Assembly: GCF_023101085.1 (NCBI RefSeq)
Contig: NZ_CP064703.1
Span: forward strand, 5,270,001-5,334,000
Source: Bradyrhizobium sp. 170
GTDB taxonomy: Bacteria; Pseudomonadota; Alphaproteobacteria; Rhizobiales; Xanthobacteraceae
DNA length: 64,000 bases
Reading direction: 5' to 3'
Shown here: piece by piece, positions 27,315-36,617 of the stretch
How the letters are laid out: each line of letters begins with the position of its first letter
Position numbering within the stretch: position 1 is the first letter of the stretch
The notes under the pieces: generated by a model
What the model saw: the letters and a program-made list of their open reading frames with translations, nothing else
The model's database searches: none
Told to the model about the DNA's origin: nothing
Made by a program: the position numbers and the translations under genes

Positions 27315-28460
27315 TTGGCAGACGTTCTTGTTGTTGGCGCAGGCATTGTTGGCTGTGCGACGGCCTATTGGCTGGCGTCCGAAGGCTACGACGTAACCGT
27401 GTGCGAGAGCGGCAGGACACTTGCTGCCATGGGATCCGGATGGTCGTTCGGTGGTGTCCGAATTGCCGGGCGTCCGGAAGCAGAAATACCGTTGATGCGC
27501 GTAGGTCTTCCGCTGTGGGAAACCTTGTCAGAACGACTTGACCACGAGTGCCACTACCGTCGTAGTGGCAACTTGCGGATCGCGACGCGAGAAGACGAGG
27601 CGTCGGTGCTCCTCCAATTTTCCGAACGATGTGCGATGTCTGGCATCCCGCATCTGCTAATGAGCGCGGCCGACTTGCGTGAACACACCCCACTATTGGG
27701 TCGCCCGGCGCAAGGAGGCGTATTCTGTCCGTTGGATGGGCAGGCCGATCCGCTGGAGACTTGCGCAGGTTTTGCAAGTGCCGCCGTCCGTTATGGCGCC
27801 AAGTTCAAATTGTCCACCGAGGTCGATTGCATCCTAGAGAAAGGCGGCAAGGTCGTCGGGGTTCACACACGGGAAGGCGATTTGGCGGCTGACGCTGTGG
27901 TCATCGCGGCGGGAATATGTGCGAGCGAACTGCTGCCGGAATGGCACACTCTGCGCCCCATCGCCATCGAGAGCGTAGCCAGCCTACGCACGGTTCCTAC
28001 CGACCTCGTACTCCGGCCGGTGATCAGCACTTTAGACGGGACATTTGCAATACGGCAGGACCACCGCGGGCGCGTGCACGTCATTACGATGTGCGCGGCC
28101 TGTCCCAAGGTTGATGCAGAAAGTTGGCGTGTCTCGACGACCATCGGATCAAGCGGCGAAGTGGCCATGCGCGACGCGGTTGGGCCCTATCTGCCGGCGC
28201 TCACTGCGTTGTCTACTCGAGAGAGTTGGCTTGGGTACGTCGACATAACACTTACCGGCTTGCCCATCATTGATACAAGCAAAGAGATAGAAGGGTTGGT
28301 GGTGGCGGCTGGCTTCTGTGGCAGAGGATTCGGGCTTGGTCCTCTCGTAGGAATGTTGGCCGCCGAACTTGCAAAGGGCCACCAGCCGACCCTGGAGTTG
28401 AGCGCTTTTTCCGCCGACTGTTGCAGGGCTACCCATGCTCCGCAGAACCTACACGGCTAA
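27315..28460 (+). CDS. FAD-dependent amine/glycine oxidase-like enzyme (DAO family)
   Basis: About 381 residues. The N-terminal dinucleotide fold VLVVGAGIVGCATAYWLA is followed by GSGWSFGGVR and, near the C-terminus, AAGFCGRGFGLGPLVG, typical for the DadA/glycine oxidase/sarcosine oxidase family. The start is probably a TTG at 27315 with GAGG 5 bases before; another TTG at 27303 is possible. In the known hydrazinoacetate pathway a homologue (Spb39/Tri27) oxidatively cleaves N6-(carboxymethylamino)lysine to hydrazinoacetic acid and 2-aminoadipate semialdehyde. It starts 15 bases after the binding-protein gene and closes the operon. Confidence 0.85.
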   Translation: MADVLVVGAGIVGCATAYWLASEGYDVTVCESGRTLAAMGSGWSFGGVRIAGRPEAEIPLMRVGLPLWETLSERLDHECHYRRSGNLRIATREDEASVLLQFSERCAMSGIPHLLMSAADLREHTPLLGRPAQGGVFCPLDGQADPLETCAGFASAAVRYGAKFKLSTEVDCILEKGGKVVGVHTREGDLAADAVVIAAGICASELLPEWHTLRPIAIESVASLRTVPTDLVLRPVISTLDGTFAIRQDHRGRVHVITMCAACPKVDAESWRVSTTIGSSGEVAMRDAVGPYLPALTALSTRESWLGYVDITLTGLPIIDTSKEIEGLVVAAGFCGRGFGLGPLVGMLAAELAKGHQPTLELSAFSADCCRATHAPQNLHG

Positions 28461-28650
28461 CAGGAGGCGGCCAATCATCTGTTCTTCTTATAACATGCTT
28501 GAGCTAAAGGGACCTCAACGAAAGGGGATCTGCACCTCTGCACCCGATATACTTGCCGAGTTGAACGAATCGGTATCAGGCAAATCGCGTCAACCGGGCG
28601 GCAATCAAGGCGAGACTCGCTCCCTCAACCAGATTGACGCGCTATACGCA

Positions 28651-29106
28651 TCATTGGTTTGTTTCCGCAAATCGTTCGTAGAGCACAAAGCCGGAATTCA
28701 CAGCTACCTTGTCATACAAGCGACGCCCATTATCATTCGATTGGTGCGTTAGCCAATAGACTTGCCCCGCCCCTTTGCGGTCAGCCTCCGCATAGACCGC
28801 ATCAATCAACGTGCGGGCAGCGCCACGTCGGCGGCAGGTCGCTTGCACAAACAAATCCTGAAGGTAGCAGGTATCTGTGATCATCCACGTCGACCGATGA
28901 AAGATGTAATGTACAAATCCGACAATCGACGTGCCATCATCGGCGGCGAATGCCCCGATGGGCTCTGTTGTTTCCTTCAGTCGCCGCCACGTGGCCTCGG
29001 TTGTAGTCTCTGGAAGTGTTACGCCATAGAATTGCTGATAGCTGTTCCAAAGAGCAATCCAGGATGGCTTGTCGCTCGCAGCAAGACTTCGAACTGAAAT
29101 CTTCAT
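28651..29106 (-). CDS. GNAT N-acetyltransferase
   Basis: The protein has 151 residues with the GNAT core: GFVHYIFHRSTW, LQDLFVQATCRRRGAARTLI (acetyl-CoA loop) and YWLTHQSNDNGRRLYDKVA. The start at 29106 has AGGAG upstream. It converges on the FAD enzyme, leaving about 190 bases without a gene. Acetyltransferases flank both sides of the N-N operon, which would fit detoxification of reactive hydrazines or amines, but the acceptor is unknown. Confidence 0.85.
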   Translation of the reverse strand: MKISVRSLAASDKPSWIALWNSYQQFYGVTLPETTTEATWRRLKETTEPIGAFAADDGTSIVGFVHYIFHRSTWMITDTCYLQDLFVQATCRRRGAARTLIDAVYAEADRKGAGQVYWLTHQSNDNGRRLYDKVAVNSGFVLYERFAETNQ

Positions 29107-29258
29107 CTGACTCGCTCCTATCTCAAAATAATCACCAAGCCGAGAGGCGATGCCTAGTCTTACTGAGTCAGAAAAACGTCTGATTCAAAAGGTCGCGGGG
29201 GGGGTGCTTTCAGAATCAGTTAGCGGTTGAGATTCAGGCATCGGCATCGGGGGCTGAT

Positions 29259-29525
29259 ATGGATCTACGGACATCAAAGGGCAGTGAATCGCGCGGCATT
29301 GTCGAGAGACTTGTGAGCGTGATCGGACGTGCGGACCGGGCTCGGCCGTTGTTTGATTATTGCATCGGCTTAATCGGAAGTTGCGCGACTTTTCGAGCCT
29401 AAGAGCTGATAATATTTATGCAACCGACTTTTCATGTCATTTTTGTATCCATGTAAGTCAAGTATATCTCGATCACCACCAGCGCGAACTTCGGAAACAT
29501 GTCGAGAGCATGGCGCCAGCTGCGT
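29259..29525 (+). mobile_element. IS701-like transposase remnant
   Basis: A 47-codon frame from the ATG at 29259 contains LVSVIGRADRARPLFDYC, close to the N-terminal VxGHADRxxPLxxYCxGL stretch of IS701-type DDE transposases. About 100 bases later another frame reads LRKHVESMAPAA, resembling the following ERKSVEPMAA segment. The two pieces are out of frame and the catalytic core is gone. I infer a decayed insertion sequence; family assignment is from motif memory. Confidence 0.45.
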
Positions 29526-30160
29526 CGCTGCTTCCGTTCCTGCCGCTCGCGGCCAAAAAAATCCTGAAGCGACAACCACAGCACGGATGACGACCGCTGT
29601 TGACGCTATGAGCGGCCGGTTCTCTGTTGGCCAAGCTCTTGGTGTCTGCCCCTCGAAGGCTGCGGCTAGGCATGGACCTGCGCAGCTGCCCTAATTGGGG
29701 AGGATGGCCCACGAGCGGGAGAGTGACGCGATCGAACATCCGCTTCGCACTATGAGCGGCCGCTCCATAACCGTTCATTACACGAAGGCCACACCACACC
29801 ACCGCTCGCGAAAACAGGATGCCTCGGCGCAATTATTGCGCGTGCGAATTCGCAGCAGATCGTAGGCAGGCGTAGAAAATAGTAGGAAAGCATAGCGGGG
29901 GAGCGACTCGAACCCCCGACCGGAGCAATTTTCGTTCTCTTAGCCAAGCCGCGCCGACACTCAGAGTCAGCTAATGGAAAGAACAATGCTATGTCCGAGG
30001 ATAACGCAGCAAAGCCTACGAAAACCGTTAGATGCAGGCTGTTTCGAGGGCGATTCAACAAGGGCTGGACCGAAACCACTGATGCAGTTATATGATCGGG
30101 ACTATCTGCGAAGCCATTTGCAAAAGTTTCGACAAGAAACGTTGTAATATCAATGCCTTA
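29526..30160. other. Non-coding stretch with a tRNA T-arm-like fragment
   Basis: No gene is supported here. On the minus strand near 29897-29925 the sequence GGGGGTTCGAGTCGCTCCCC resembles a tRNA T-arm and acceptor 3' half, without a matching 5' half that I could fold. It may be an attachment-site duplicate left by an integrative element, or a chance hairpin. Confidence 0.35.
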
Positions 30161-30234
30161 TGGGGAATGGTGTAACGGTAGCACAACAGACTCTGACTCT
30201 GTTTGTCTAGGTTCGAATCCTAGTTCCCCAGCCA
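30161..30234 (+). tRNA. tRNA-Gln (anticodon CUG)
   Basis: The 74 bases fold as a complete cloverleaf with encoded CCA. The acceptor arm is TGGGGAA/TTCCCCA, the D-arm contains TGGTGTAACGGTAGCA, the anticodon stem ACAGA/TCTGT encloses the loop CTCTGAC with anticodon CTG, and the T-arm is CTAGG-TTCGAAT-CCTAG. The discriminator is G. Its body is AT-rich compared with what I expect for a Bradyrhizobium tRNA-Gln, suggesting an accessory copy carried by a mobile region. Confidence 0.93.
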
Positions 30235-30779
30235 GACTCGGCAATTCCACAACCGCCTGATCCGAACGAGTTTTTGGCCGCAGACGACGGACCGTTAGGG
30301 CAACGCTCAAAGGCTCTCTAGAATTGGCCAAGAAAATCGTAGACAAGTTGCCTGCCTCCGAGCATGCCTCAACCGCCCAACTTTCCAGCACCAAACTTCC
30401 CTCAGGTACCTCACCCACCGGGCACTGCGGGAGGCCTTCCATCACCACCGCCCCCGCCGTCTATTGTGCGGCTACCATCGCCGCCTCCACCTCCTCCTAA
30501 TCCGATTCCTATCGTGCGGAGGGCGTTTCATTTTTGATTTCGGTCCGTGCGAGGACAGGTTTAGGCGCTTTCTGTGCGCGCAAAAACCCGAGCCGGAATC
30601 GCTCGCTGCCCTGCCCTGCTCTAGCCCGCTCACAGACACCACAAGCATCCGAACCAAATCTCATTCTACGCAACATGAACGCAACATCTTGCGTAAATCG
30701 AAGAGTGCACCCCTCATTAACATCTCAATACCGAGGGAGAGAATGTAGCATTGAGAACGATCGAATGTGGGGGCAATCA
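30235..30779. other. Intergenic region after the tRNA
   Basis: About 545 bases. Several frames are open but proline-rich or lack ribosome sites, and none resembles a known protein. The end holds the GGGGG-type ribosome site of the following gene. Confidence 0.45.
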
Positions 30780-31733
30780 ATGACAGTGACCGATTTCAAA
30801 ATCACCCAGGATGGTGAGCCACAAACCAAGTTCACCAAATGGTTCGCCAAACCAGCTGGGAGCACCAAGAAGTTCTTCGTTGCCTACACCGTTCCATTCA
30901 GCGACGGCGACGGAACACATAAAGGGCTCGCGCAGACGAAGTTCATGAACGAGCTTCCAGCACTTTTCTACGATCGCCATGAGGCCAGCAACGATTTTGG
31001 GCTATGGTCGCATTTCATCTGGCCGACTGTCGTCGCTGAGAGCGCTGGCGGCCATCACCTTCTCGTCAACACGTATGACCGGGCTCGATTCACGTTTGGC
31101 TTTTATCAGCTGGCGGCGCACACGCCTGACGACAATCTTATTCTTCTGTTTCGCAAACTGATCGGATTGCCAACCGCGCAGGACTACTTCCCCGACCTGA
31201 CGATCGAATCTGGACGGCTGCATCGCGTCGCTGACGGGCGGTCCTATTCATTGGAGGAAGTCACAACGGTTCACCGGCCGAACGGAAAGGTTGAAGATCA
31301 GCTCGTCTCCTTCATGACCTATCTGAACCCGGACACGACAACCGTCGGCGACGCGGAAGCCCTGAACACGGCAAAGCTGATGCACTGGCTCCTCAACGAG
31401 CAGGATGCGGTCAAGGCCTCCGTGTCCACAGCCCTGGACATCATGCGCCGGAAGGTCAAGCGGCTGGCAAGCACGCACGATCTCGTCGACAAGCAGCCCG
31501 AGCTCGCGATTTGGGTGTCGGATATCACCCACCAGGGACGCGGCAGCAAAGCCGACATCAAGGACGCATTGAAGAAGCCGACGTTGGACGAGAAGCTCGA
31601 TGCTCTCTTCGAGGTCGGGGCACCCGAGTATCTATCGCGGCGCAGGACGGTGCGGAATGGTATCAAAACACTGATGAACGAGGGCGTGTTCGAATCAGTC
31701 GTGCTCGGAGACGATAAATTGCCACTTCCCTAG
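30780..31733 (+). CDS. Hypothetical protein
   Basis: About 317 residues; ATG at 30780 has GGGGG upstream, and an ATG at 30765 is possible. No family is recognised. The protein has no signal peptide or membrane segment. Its N-terminal half has aromatic-rich beta-like sequence (KKFFVAYTVPFSDGDGTHKG) and the C-terminal third is lysine/arginine-rich and helical. It converges on a DUF2272 gene 150 bases away. Confidence 0.7.
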   Translation: MTVTDFKITQDGEPQTKFTKWFAKPAGSTKKFFVAYTVPFSDGDGTHKGLAQTKFMNELPALFYDRHEASNDFGLWSHFIWPTVVAESAGGHHLLVNTYDRARFTFGFYQLAAHTPDDNLILLFRKLIGLPTAQDYFPDLTIESGRLHRVADGRSYSLEEVTTVHRPNGKVEDQLVSFMTYLNPDTTTVGDAEALNTAKLMHWLLNEQDAVKASVSTALDIMRRKVKRLASTHDLVDKQPELAIWVSDITHQGRGSKADIKDALKKPTLDEKLDALFEVGAPEYLSRRRTVRNGIKTLMNEGVFESVVLGDDKLPLP

Positions 31734-31883
31734 AGCTCAGGTCGGCACGTGACGGATCGACTTGACTCACCCGTTGCTCCCGCCGAGCCTGACGCTCCCT
31801 CGTTCCCGCGACGTGGCTACTCAATCCTGTGAAACAGAGGGACACCCTTCGCGGCACCCTGTCACGCCCCCTGCCCGTCGCAA

Positions 31884-32621
31884 CTATCCGACTCTTGCTT
31901 CATGGGTTGGCAACGACGCAACGACCGTATCCTTGATCGCGATGTTGTTCTGGATGTGGACCATCCAGCCGTCCGTATCGTTCAGCTTTCCGTCGGAATC
32001 GATCGTCACCTTCGCCTTGCTGACCGATTGCCCGACATTGCCACCAACGACATAGGCAACATTCTTCTCCTTATCGACCTCCACCACGATATCCGAATGG
32101 CTTATGAACCAGCCTTTCTCCACCGCATTATCGTAAGTGATCCCATCCTGGCGCGGCCTCGCAATGAGATCACCGGGCTTGAGCGGGATTTCACCGAGCC
32201 GGAAGCCGACAAGCGCCGCCTTCAGCTTCCCGTTGCTCCTGTTCTTGATCGACTGGACCATCCAGGTCGCATGGCCAGACGAATAGGGGAAGTTGGAACC
32301 GGCCCCGGCCATCTGCATGCAATAGGAAATGAACGCCGCCGACCATGCCAGATCGACAGTGCCATCGAGTCTGCCCTTGGCCTTGGCGAATTTCTTGACG
32401 AGATCGTCATACTGTTTGCTCGGAATGCCCAGCCAATAGTTCGCGACGTGGCTGGAGAAAGGGTCAACGGTTTCCTTGCGCCTGTTCGGCACTCCGTTTG
32501 ATGTTTCGTTCTTCGTCGTATTCCCTCCCGCGTCGATGAACTTGTCGTCCCTGTCCTCGTCCCGACCAAACAACGTCCACTGTTCCAGAGCGCGAGCAAT
32601 AAGTTTCCCCTGAAATGACAT
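31884..32621 (-). CDS. DUF2272 protein (NlpC/P60-like)
   Basis: About 245 residues. WSAAFISYCMQMAGAGSNF resembles the cysteine segment of the DUF2272/NlpC-P60-like fold, followed by SSGHATWMVQS, KPGDLIARPR and SHSDIVVEVD, the expected histidine and later strands. The family is thought to be hydrolase-like and is often found near secretion systems or phage genes; activity is unproven. There is no signal peptide. AAGGA lies 8 bases before the ATG at 32621. Confidence 0.75.
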   Translation of the reverse strand: MSFQGKLIARALEQWTLFGRDEDRDDKFIDAGGNTTKNETSNGVPNRRKETVDPFSSHVANYWLGIPSKQYDDLVKKFAKAKGRLDGTVDLAWSAAFISYCMQMAGAGSNFPYSSGHATWMVQSIKNRSNGKLKAALVGFRLGEIPLKPGDLIARPRQDGITYDNAVEKGWFISHSDIVVEVDKEKNVAYVVGGNVGQSVSKAKVTIDSDGKLNDTDGWMVHIQNNIAIKDTVVASLPTHEARVG

Positions 32622-32701
32622 CACTCATCCTTTCTTGCAGTCTCAAACGTCGCAGTACGCCAGTATGCCATGCACCATCGAGCGAGCGCGCCATGCCGGC
32701 G

Positions 32702-33745
32702 TCACTTCGGCACCGGAACGGTCAAAGCTCGAAAAGATTTCCTGGATTTGTCCGCGTCCTTGCACTTGTCGGTTCCATCGTCGGACAAAAGCATCATGTT
32801 TGAACTGCCCGGAATTTCAAGTACCGCTTCGGGTGAGAAATCGTCCGGGAGTTTGATTTTCTTCATCATGCGCGGTTTGACGTCGGCCTCGTTCCCGCTC
32901 CAGGTGAAGAGGGCGAATGGCGGCTTGATATTCGATTCCTTGGCTTTGCCGTACGGCCCGGCGACGATGACATAGACGTTGTTTATCCATTCGATGCTGC
33001 GGATGCCACGCCCCTTGAGATCGAGCAGCCTTGGATTGCCGAAGGCAGGCTTCTTTCCTGCGTCCACTACGTCGGCCGGATTATTGAGAGGGATGACTAT
33101 CGCTTGTTTGCCGGGACGCGGATTGCGAAATCCAATCAGTACGCCACCTTCAGGTGTTGCAGCCAGGCCTTCGATATTGAAACCGTTCTTTGCTTCGGGA
33201 GCTGGCCCTTTCTTTTCCCCGGACGCAAAAGCTTTGGAAAGCTTCAGTGGCTTCAGCCTTGGGTCGTCGAACATGTTTTCGCGCAGGGCCGTATACGCGC
33301 CGGGATTTATCGGCTCCAGACGCGGTCCATCCGGATGCGATACGATGCGGGTCGCAAACAGGCGTGACCGACCCGGCTCCGCACTGCCATCGGAACCGCG
33401 GCCGTGCGACCCGATCCAGTAGATGCGATCACCGACACGCGCCGCCCCTTCTATGTCGGCTTCCTTGAAAACCGGTTTGCCATCCGGTCCGGGTTTCTTC
33501 TTTTTCGGCGCTTCGAGGAACTGATCCAGGTCGAGTTCCAGAATGACTGCCTCTTGTCCGGCTCGGTAGACGTTGAGAACATTGCTGTCATCATCAGCCA
33601 CCGCAAAACGATCCCGGTCGAGTGCAACCGCAGCCGAGCCGTCGCAGGCGCCGCGATAGGTCGTGATCAGATCGGCGGCTTGTGCTGCAGCTACCCCGGA
33701 AGTGATGAGTGTGGATAGGACGGCGACAACCAACAGGCGGGTCAT
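32702..33745 (-). CDS. Exported DUF3616 protein
   Basis: The protein has 347 residues with a clear signal peptide (VVAVLSTLITSGVAAAQA, cleavage after AQA). The mature part has beta-propeller-like repeats: DIEGAARVGDRIYWIGSHGR, FNIEGLAATPEGGVLIGFRN and GIRSIEWINNVYVIVAG. These match DUF3616, a periplasmic family of unknown function. It ends about 80 bases before the DUF2272 gene on the same strand. Confidence 0.8.
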   Translation of the reverse strand: MTRLLVVAVLSTLITSGVAAAQAADLITTYRGACDGSAAVALDRDRFAVADDDSNVLNVYRAGQEAVILELDLDQFLEAPKKKKPGPDGKPVFKEADIEGAARVGDRIYWIGSHGRGSDGSAEPGRSRLFATRIVSHPDGPRLEPINPGAYTALRENMFDDPRLKPLKLSKAFASGEKKGPAPEAKNGFNIEGLAATPEGGVLIGFRNPRPGKQAIVIPLNNPADVVDAGKKPAFGNPRLLDLKGRGIRSIEWINNVYVIVAGPYGKAKESNIKPPFALFTWSGNEADVKPRMMKKIKLPDDFSPEAVLEIPGSSNMMLLSDDGTDKCKDADKSRKSFRALTVPVPK

Positions 33746-33847
33746 GCGTCATTGCCCCAAAAATCCGTAAAGCAATCACACTGCACCTGCATCGCACGCG
33801 TGTCAAATCCGATAATACAACTCCAGTGTTAAGATCCGCCATTCCGA

Positions 33848-35056
33848 TCAAACGCCAGCCATCACGGGCAACTCCGCGATCATGCGAATACCAGGCCGTC
33901 TCCTCCAATGAATTTGCGACGGCTCGACCGCCAGTTTGAGTGCGGGCCAGCGCGTGAACAGCGCCTGCAGCGCGCAGATCGCTTCGATGCGCGCGAGCTG
34001 ATGGCCGAGGCAGAAATGAATTCCGGTCCCGAACGACAGATGCCGGTTCGGCCGCCGCTCGAGATCGAGGCGTTCGGGACACGCGTTCGCGTCGGAGTCC
34101 AGATTGGCGGCGACGAGCATCGCCATCACCCTGTCGCCCTTCTTCAATTTCACGCCCTCGAGGTCGACATCCCTGCGCACGTAGCGCGGCTTTGAGAATT
34201 GCACCGGCGAGACGAAGCGCAGGAATTCTTCGACCGCAAGCCCCGCGCGACTCCAATCCGCCACGAGCCAGTCGCGGCGATCCGGATCCTTCAGCAGTTC
34301 GAACACCGATCCGCTGATCAGATGGGTCGTGGTCTCGGACCCGGCGCCGAGCAGCAAAAACACCATCGAGACCATCTCGTCCGGCGTGATGCGTCCGCCC
34401 TCCTGCTCGACGCGCACGAGTTCCGCGATCAATCCTTCACCGCCCTCCTCGCGGGCGAGCCGCAGGCGTTCTTTCAAATAGCGCCGCATCCTGATGAGGC
34501 CGCCGATCAGTCGCAGAAAGCCGAATGCATTGGTGAGATGCGCCATCGAATTGGCCCAGGCGATGAATTTTGGCCGGTCAGCCGGTGGCAGGCCCAAGAG
34601 CTCGCAGATCACCGCAAGCGGCAGCATCCGCGCGTAACGCTGCACCAGATCTGCGGGGCTGCCTTGTGCAAATAATTCGCCGGCGAGGCGACCGGCGATG
34701 GCGCGGATATGCGGCTCCATGTCGAGGACAGCGCGGCGGCGGAACGCCTCGTCGACGATACTTCGCAGCCGCGTGTGATCCGGCTCGTCCATCGTCAGCA
34801 TGTTGTTGGCGAATGTCGCGATGAATTTCGGCAACCACCAGGGCAGGCCCACGAGAACCCCGCCCTCCTTGCGCAGCGTGAAGAGCGTGCTGTCCTTCAG
34901 CACGCGCGCGGCCGCCTCGTAGGTCGTGGTGACCCAGACCCGGCCCACGATCGGAAATTTTGTCGCGACGACGGGACCAACGGCGCGCAAACTCGCGACC
35001 CCTGCCTGCGGATCACGAAAAAATGCCTCGCTGGTGAAATCCACGAACTCTGCCAT
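33848..35056 (-). CDS. Cytochrome P450
   Basis: About 402 residues, a soluble bacterial class I P450. The I-helix has LLLGAGSETTTHL with the acid-alcohol pair, the K-helix EEFLR is present, and the haem-binding loop FGTGIHFCLGHQLAR supplies the cysteine thiolate. The start at 35056 is preferred because GAGG lies 7 bases upstream. It would need a ferredoxin and reductase from elsewhere. The substrate is unknown. Confidence 0.93.
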   Translation of the reverse strand: MAEFVDFTSEAFFRDPQAGVASLRAVGPVVATKFPIVGRVWVTTTYEAAARVLKDSTLFTLRKEGGVLVGLPWWLPKFIATFANNMLTMDEPDHTRLRSIVDEAFRRRAVLDMEPHIRAIAGRLAGELFAQGSPADLVQRYARMLPLAVICELLGLPPADRPKFIAWANSMAHLTNAFGFLRLIGGLIRMRRYLKERLRLAREEGGEGLIAELVRVEQEGGRITPDEMVSMVFLLLGAGSETTTHLISGSVFELLKDPDRRDWLVADWSRAGLAVEEFLRFVSPVQFSKPRYVRRDVDLEGVKLKKGDRVMAMLVAANLDSDANACPERLDLERRPNRHLSFGTGIHFCLGHQLARIEAICALQALFTRWPALKLAVEPSQIHWRRRPGIRMIAELPVMAGV

Positions 35057-35259
35057 CGGCACGCCTCACGGTGTCTTTCACGCCCATGCATCAAGGTGGT
35101 GCGCAACACGATCGGCGCAATGGCCGGGGATACGACGTCTCTCACCGGCACCCTGCCATGGGTACGGAACATTCGGGCTCGAGCCCGATCTTGCCGGGTT
35201 TGTGGCCCCGCTCTTGCTGACGGAGATACAACCTGAAAGAACCATGGACGAGATGTATC

Positions 35260-36576
35260 ATGCTGGGAACAAAATCTGCGATTGCGGCTCGTTTTGAGGC
35301 ACTCGATGCGCTGCGCGGCGTCTGCGCGCTGCTCGTGGTCTTGTTCCACGTCCCCGTTTACCATGCTCTTAAAGACATCGGCTCATTCGCCAATCTGCAG
35401 TTTTGCGTGGACATGTTCTTCGCCCTGTCCGGCTTCGTGCTCTGTCACGCCTATGGCCAACGTCTCAACGATCGCGCTGAGAGCATTCGTTTTGTGGCGA
35501 TGAGGTTTGCCCGCCTTTGGCCGTTGCACATCGTGATATTGACCCTGTTCGTCGGACTTGAGACCGGCAAGTTCATCTTCAGCCGCGCCGATACCGCGTT
35601 CGCGCTGGATTCCCAAGCCTTTGGTCCGGGTCGCTCGCTCTGGGAGATCGTCACGAACATCCTGTTTCTGCAGTCTTTCAATCTGCACGCTGGATTGTCA
35701 TGGAATGGCCCCGCCTGGAGTGCGGCCGTCGAGTTCTACGTGTCGATCCTGTTCGCGACAGTGGTCCTGCTTTTCCCGCGCCAGCGCTATGCGATCTTCC
35801 TCGCACTTTGTCTGGCGGCCGCGGCGCTGCTCTACCAGGTTTCGCCAGAGGCGCTGTTTGTCTCGTCCGACTGGGGCGTCCTGCGCGCCATGTTCGGCTT
35901 CTTCGCGGGCTGCCTGGCGTATCATCTGCGGGAGCGTTCGGACGACCGGCTGACGGCGCCGAATTTATGGGAGGCGTGCTGTGTGGTGCTGGTCATTGCG
36001 TTTGCTGCGACCAGACCCTGGGGCCCATCGCATTATGCGTTTCCGCTGCTCGCGATCATCGTCCTTTACGTTTTTTCGTACGATCAGGGCGCCATTTCGA
36101 AAATATTGCGTTCGTCCATCCTGCAAAAGCTCGGCTTGTGGTCTTACTCGATCTACATGATCCACACATTCCTGTTTCAGGTGACGAAGATGGGGGTCTC
36201 CTTCGTTGGGCAAAAGGCTCATCTCAACCTGGTGGGCTGGCACAATCAGGAGAAGCTGATGCTGCTGGGAACGCCGGAACAGGCGGTGTTGCCGGCGCTC
36301 ATACTGACCGTGCTGATTGTCCCCGTCGCCGCGCTGACCTATCGCTGGATCGAGAAGCCGGCGATGGACGCGGCCCGAAATCTCCTTTCACCGACCCGTG
36401 CGGATTCAACGGCCCCCACCAATCCGGCAGCCTCGTCCGGAATCATCGCGGCAGCGATTGCCGGCCGGATATCGTGGCTGGGCGCGAGATTATTCGTCCG
36501 TCCGACGCGGGATTCGATCGAGAAGGGCCTCGACCGGTTGCGCGCCATGTCTAGGCGCAGTACCGCCGGCATGTGA
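35260..36576 (+). CDS. Membrane acyltransferase, OafA/type 3 family
   Basis: About 438 residues with some ten membrane segments. The N-terminal RFEALDALRGVCALLVVLFH carries the R/H signature of acyltransferase family 3, and WSAAVEFYVSILFA fits the conserved WSLxxE region. Members acetylate or acylate lipopolysaccharide O-antigen, Nod factors or other glycans in the inner membrane. The C-terminal 60 residues form a polar cytoplasmic tail. It is divergent from the P450 gene. Confidence 0.88.
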   Translation: MLGTKSAIAARFEALDALRGVCALLVVLFHVPVYHALKDIGSFANLQFCVDMFFALSGFVLCHAYGQRLNDRAESIRFVAMRFARLWPLHIVILTLFVGLETGKFIFSRADTAFALDSQAFGPGRSLWEIVTNILFLQSFNLHAGLSWNGPAWSAAVEFYVSILFATVVLLFPRQRYAIFLALCLAAAALLYQVSPEALFVSSDWGVLRAMFGFFAGCLAYHLRERSDDRLTAPNLWEACCVVLVIAFAATRPWGPSHYAFPLLAIIVLYVFSYDQGAISKILRSSILQKLGLWSYSIYMIHTFLFQVTKMGVSFVGQKAHLNLVGWHNQEKLMLLGTPEQAVLPALILTVLIVPVAALTYRWIEKPAMDAARNLLSPTRADSTAPTNPAASSGIIAAAIAGRISWLGARLFVRPTRDSIEKGLDRLRAMSRRSTAGM

Positions 36577-36617
36577 CCCGAATCAACGAGGCCGCAGGAT
36601 AGGCGGTCCGATCGGGC

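Noticed and set aside
29210..29245. A GTTGAGATTCAGG stretch identical to part of the IS5-family terminal repeat at 59188
   Set aside because: Only 13 bases are shared, with no partner end or transposase piece of that family nearby, so a solo end cannot be distinguished from chance.
30158..30448. A minus-strand frame of 96 codons that begins in non-coding DNA and runs across the tRNA
   Set aside because: It is the usual spurious translation of a tRNA complement and has no start signal.
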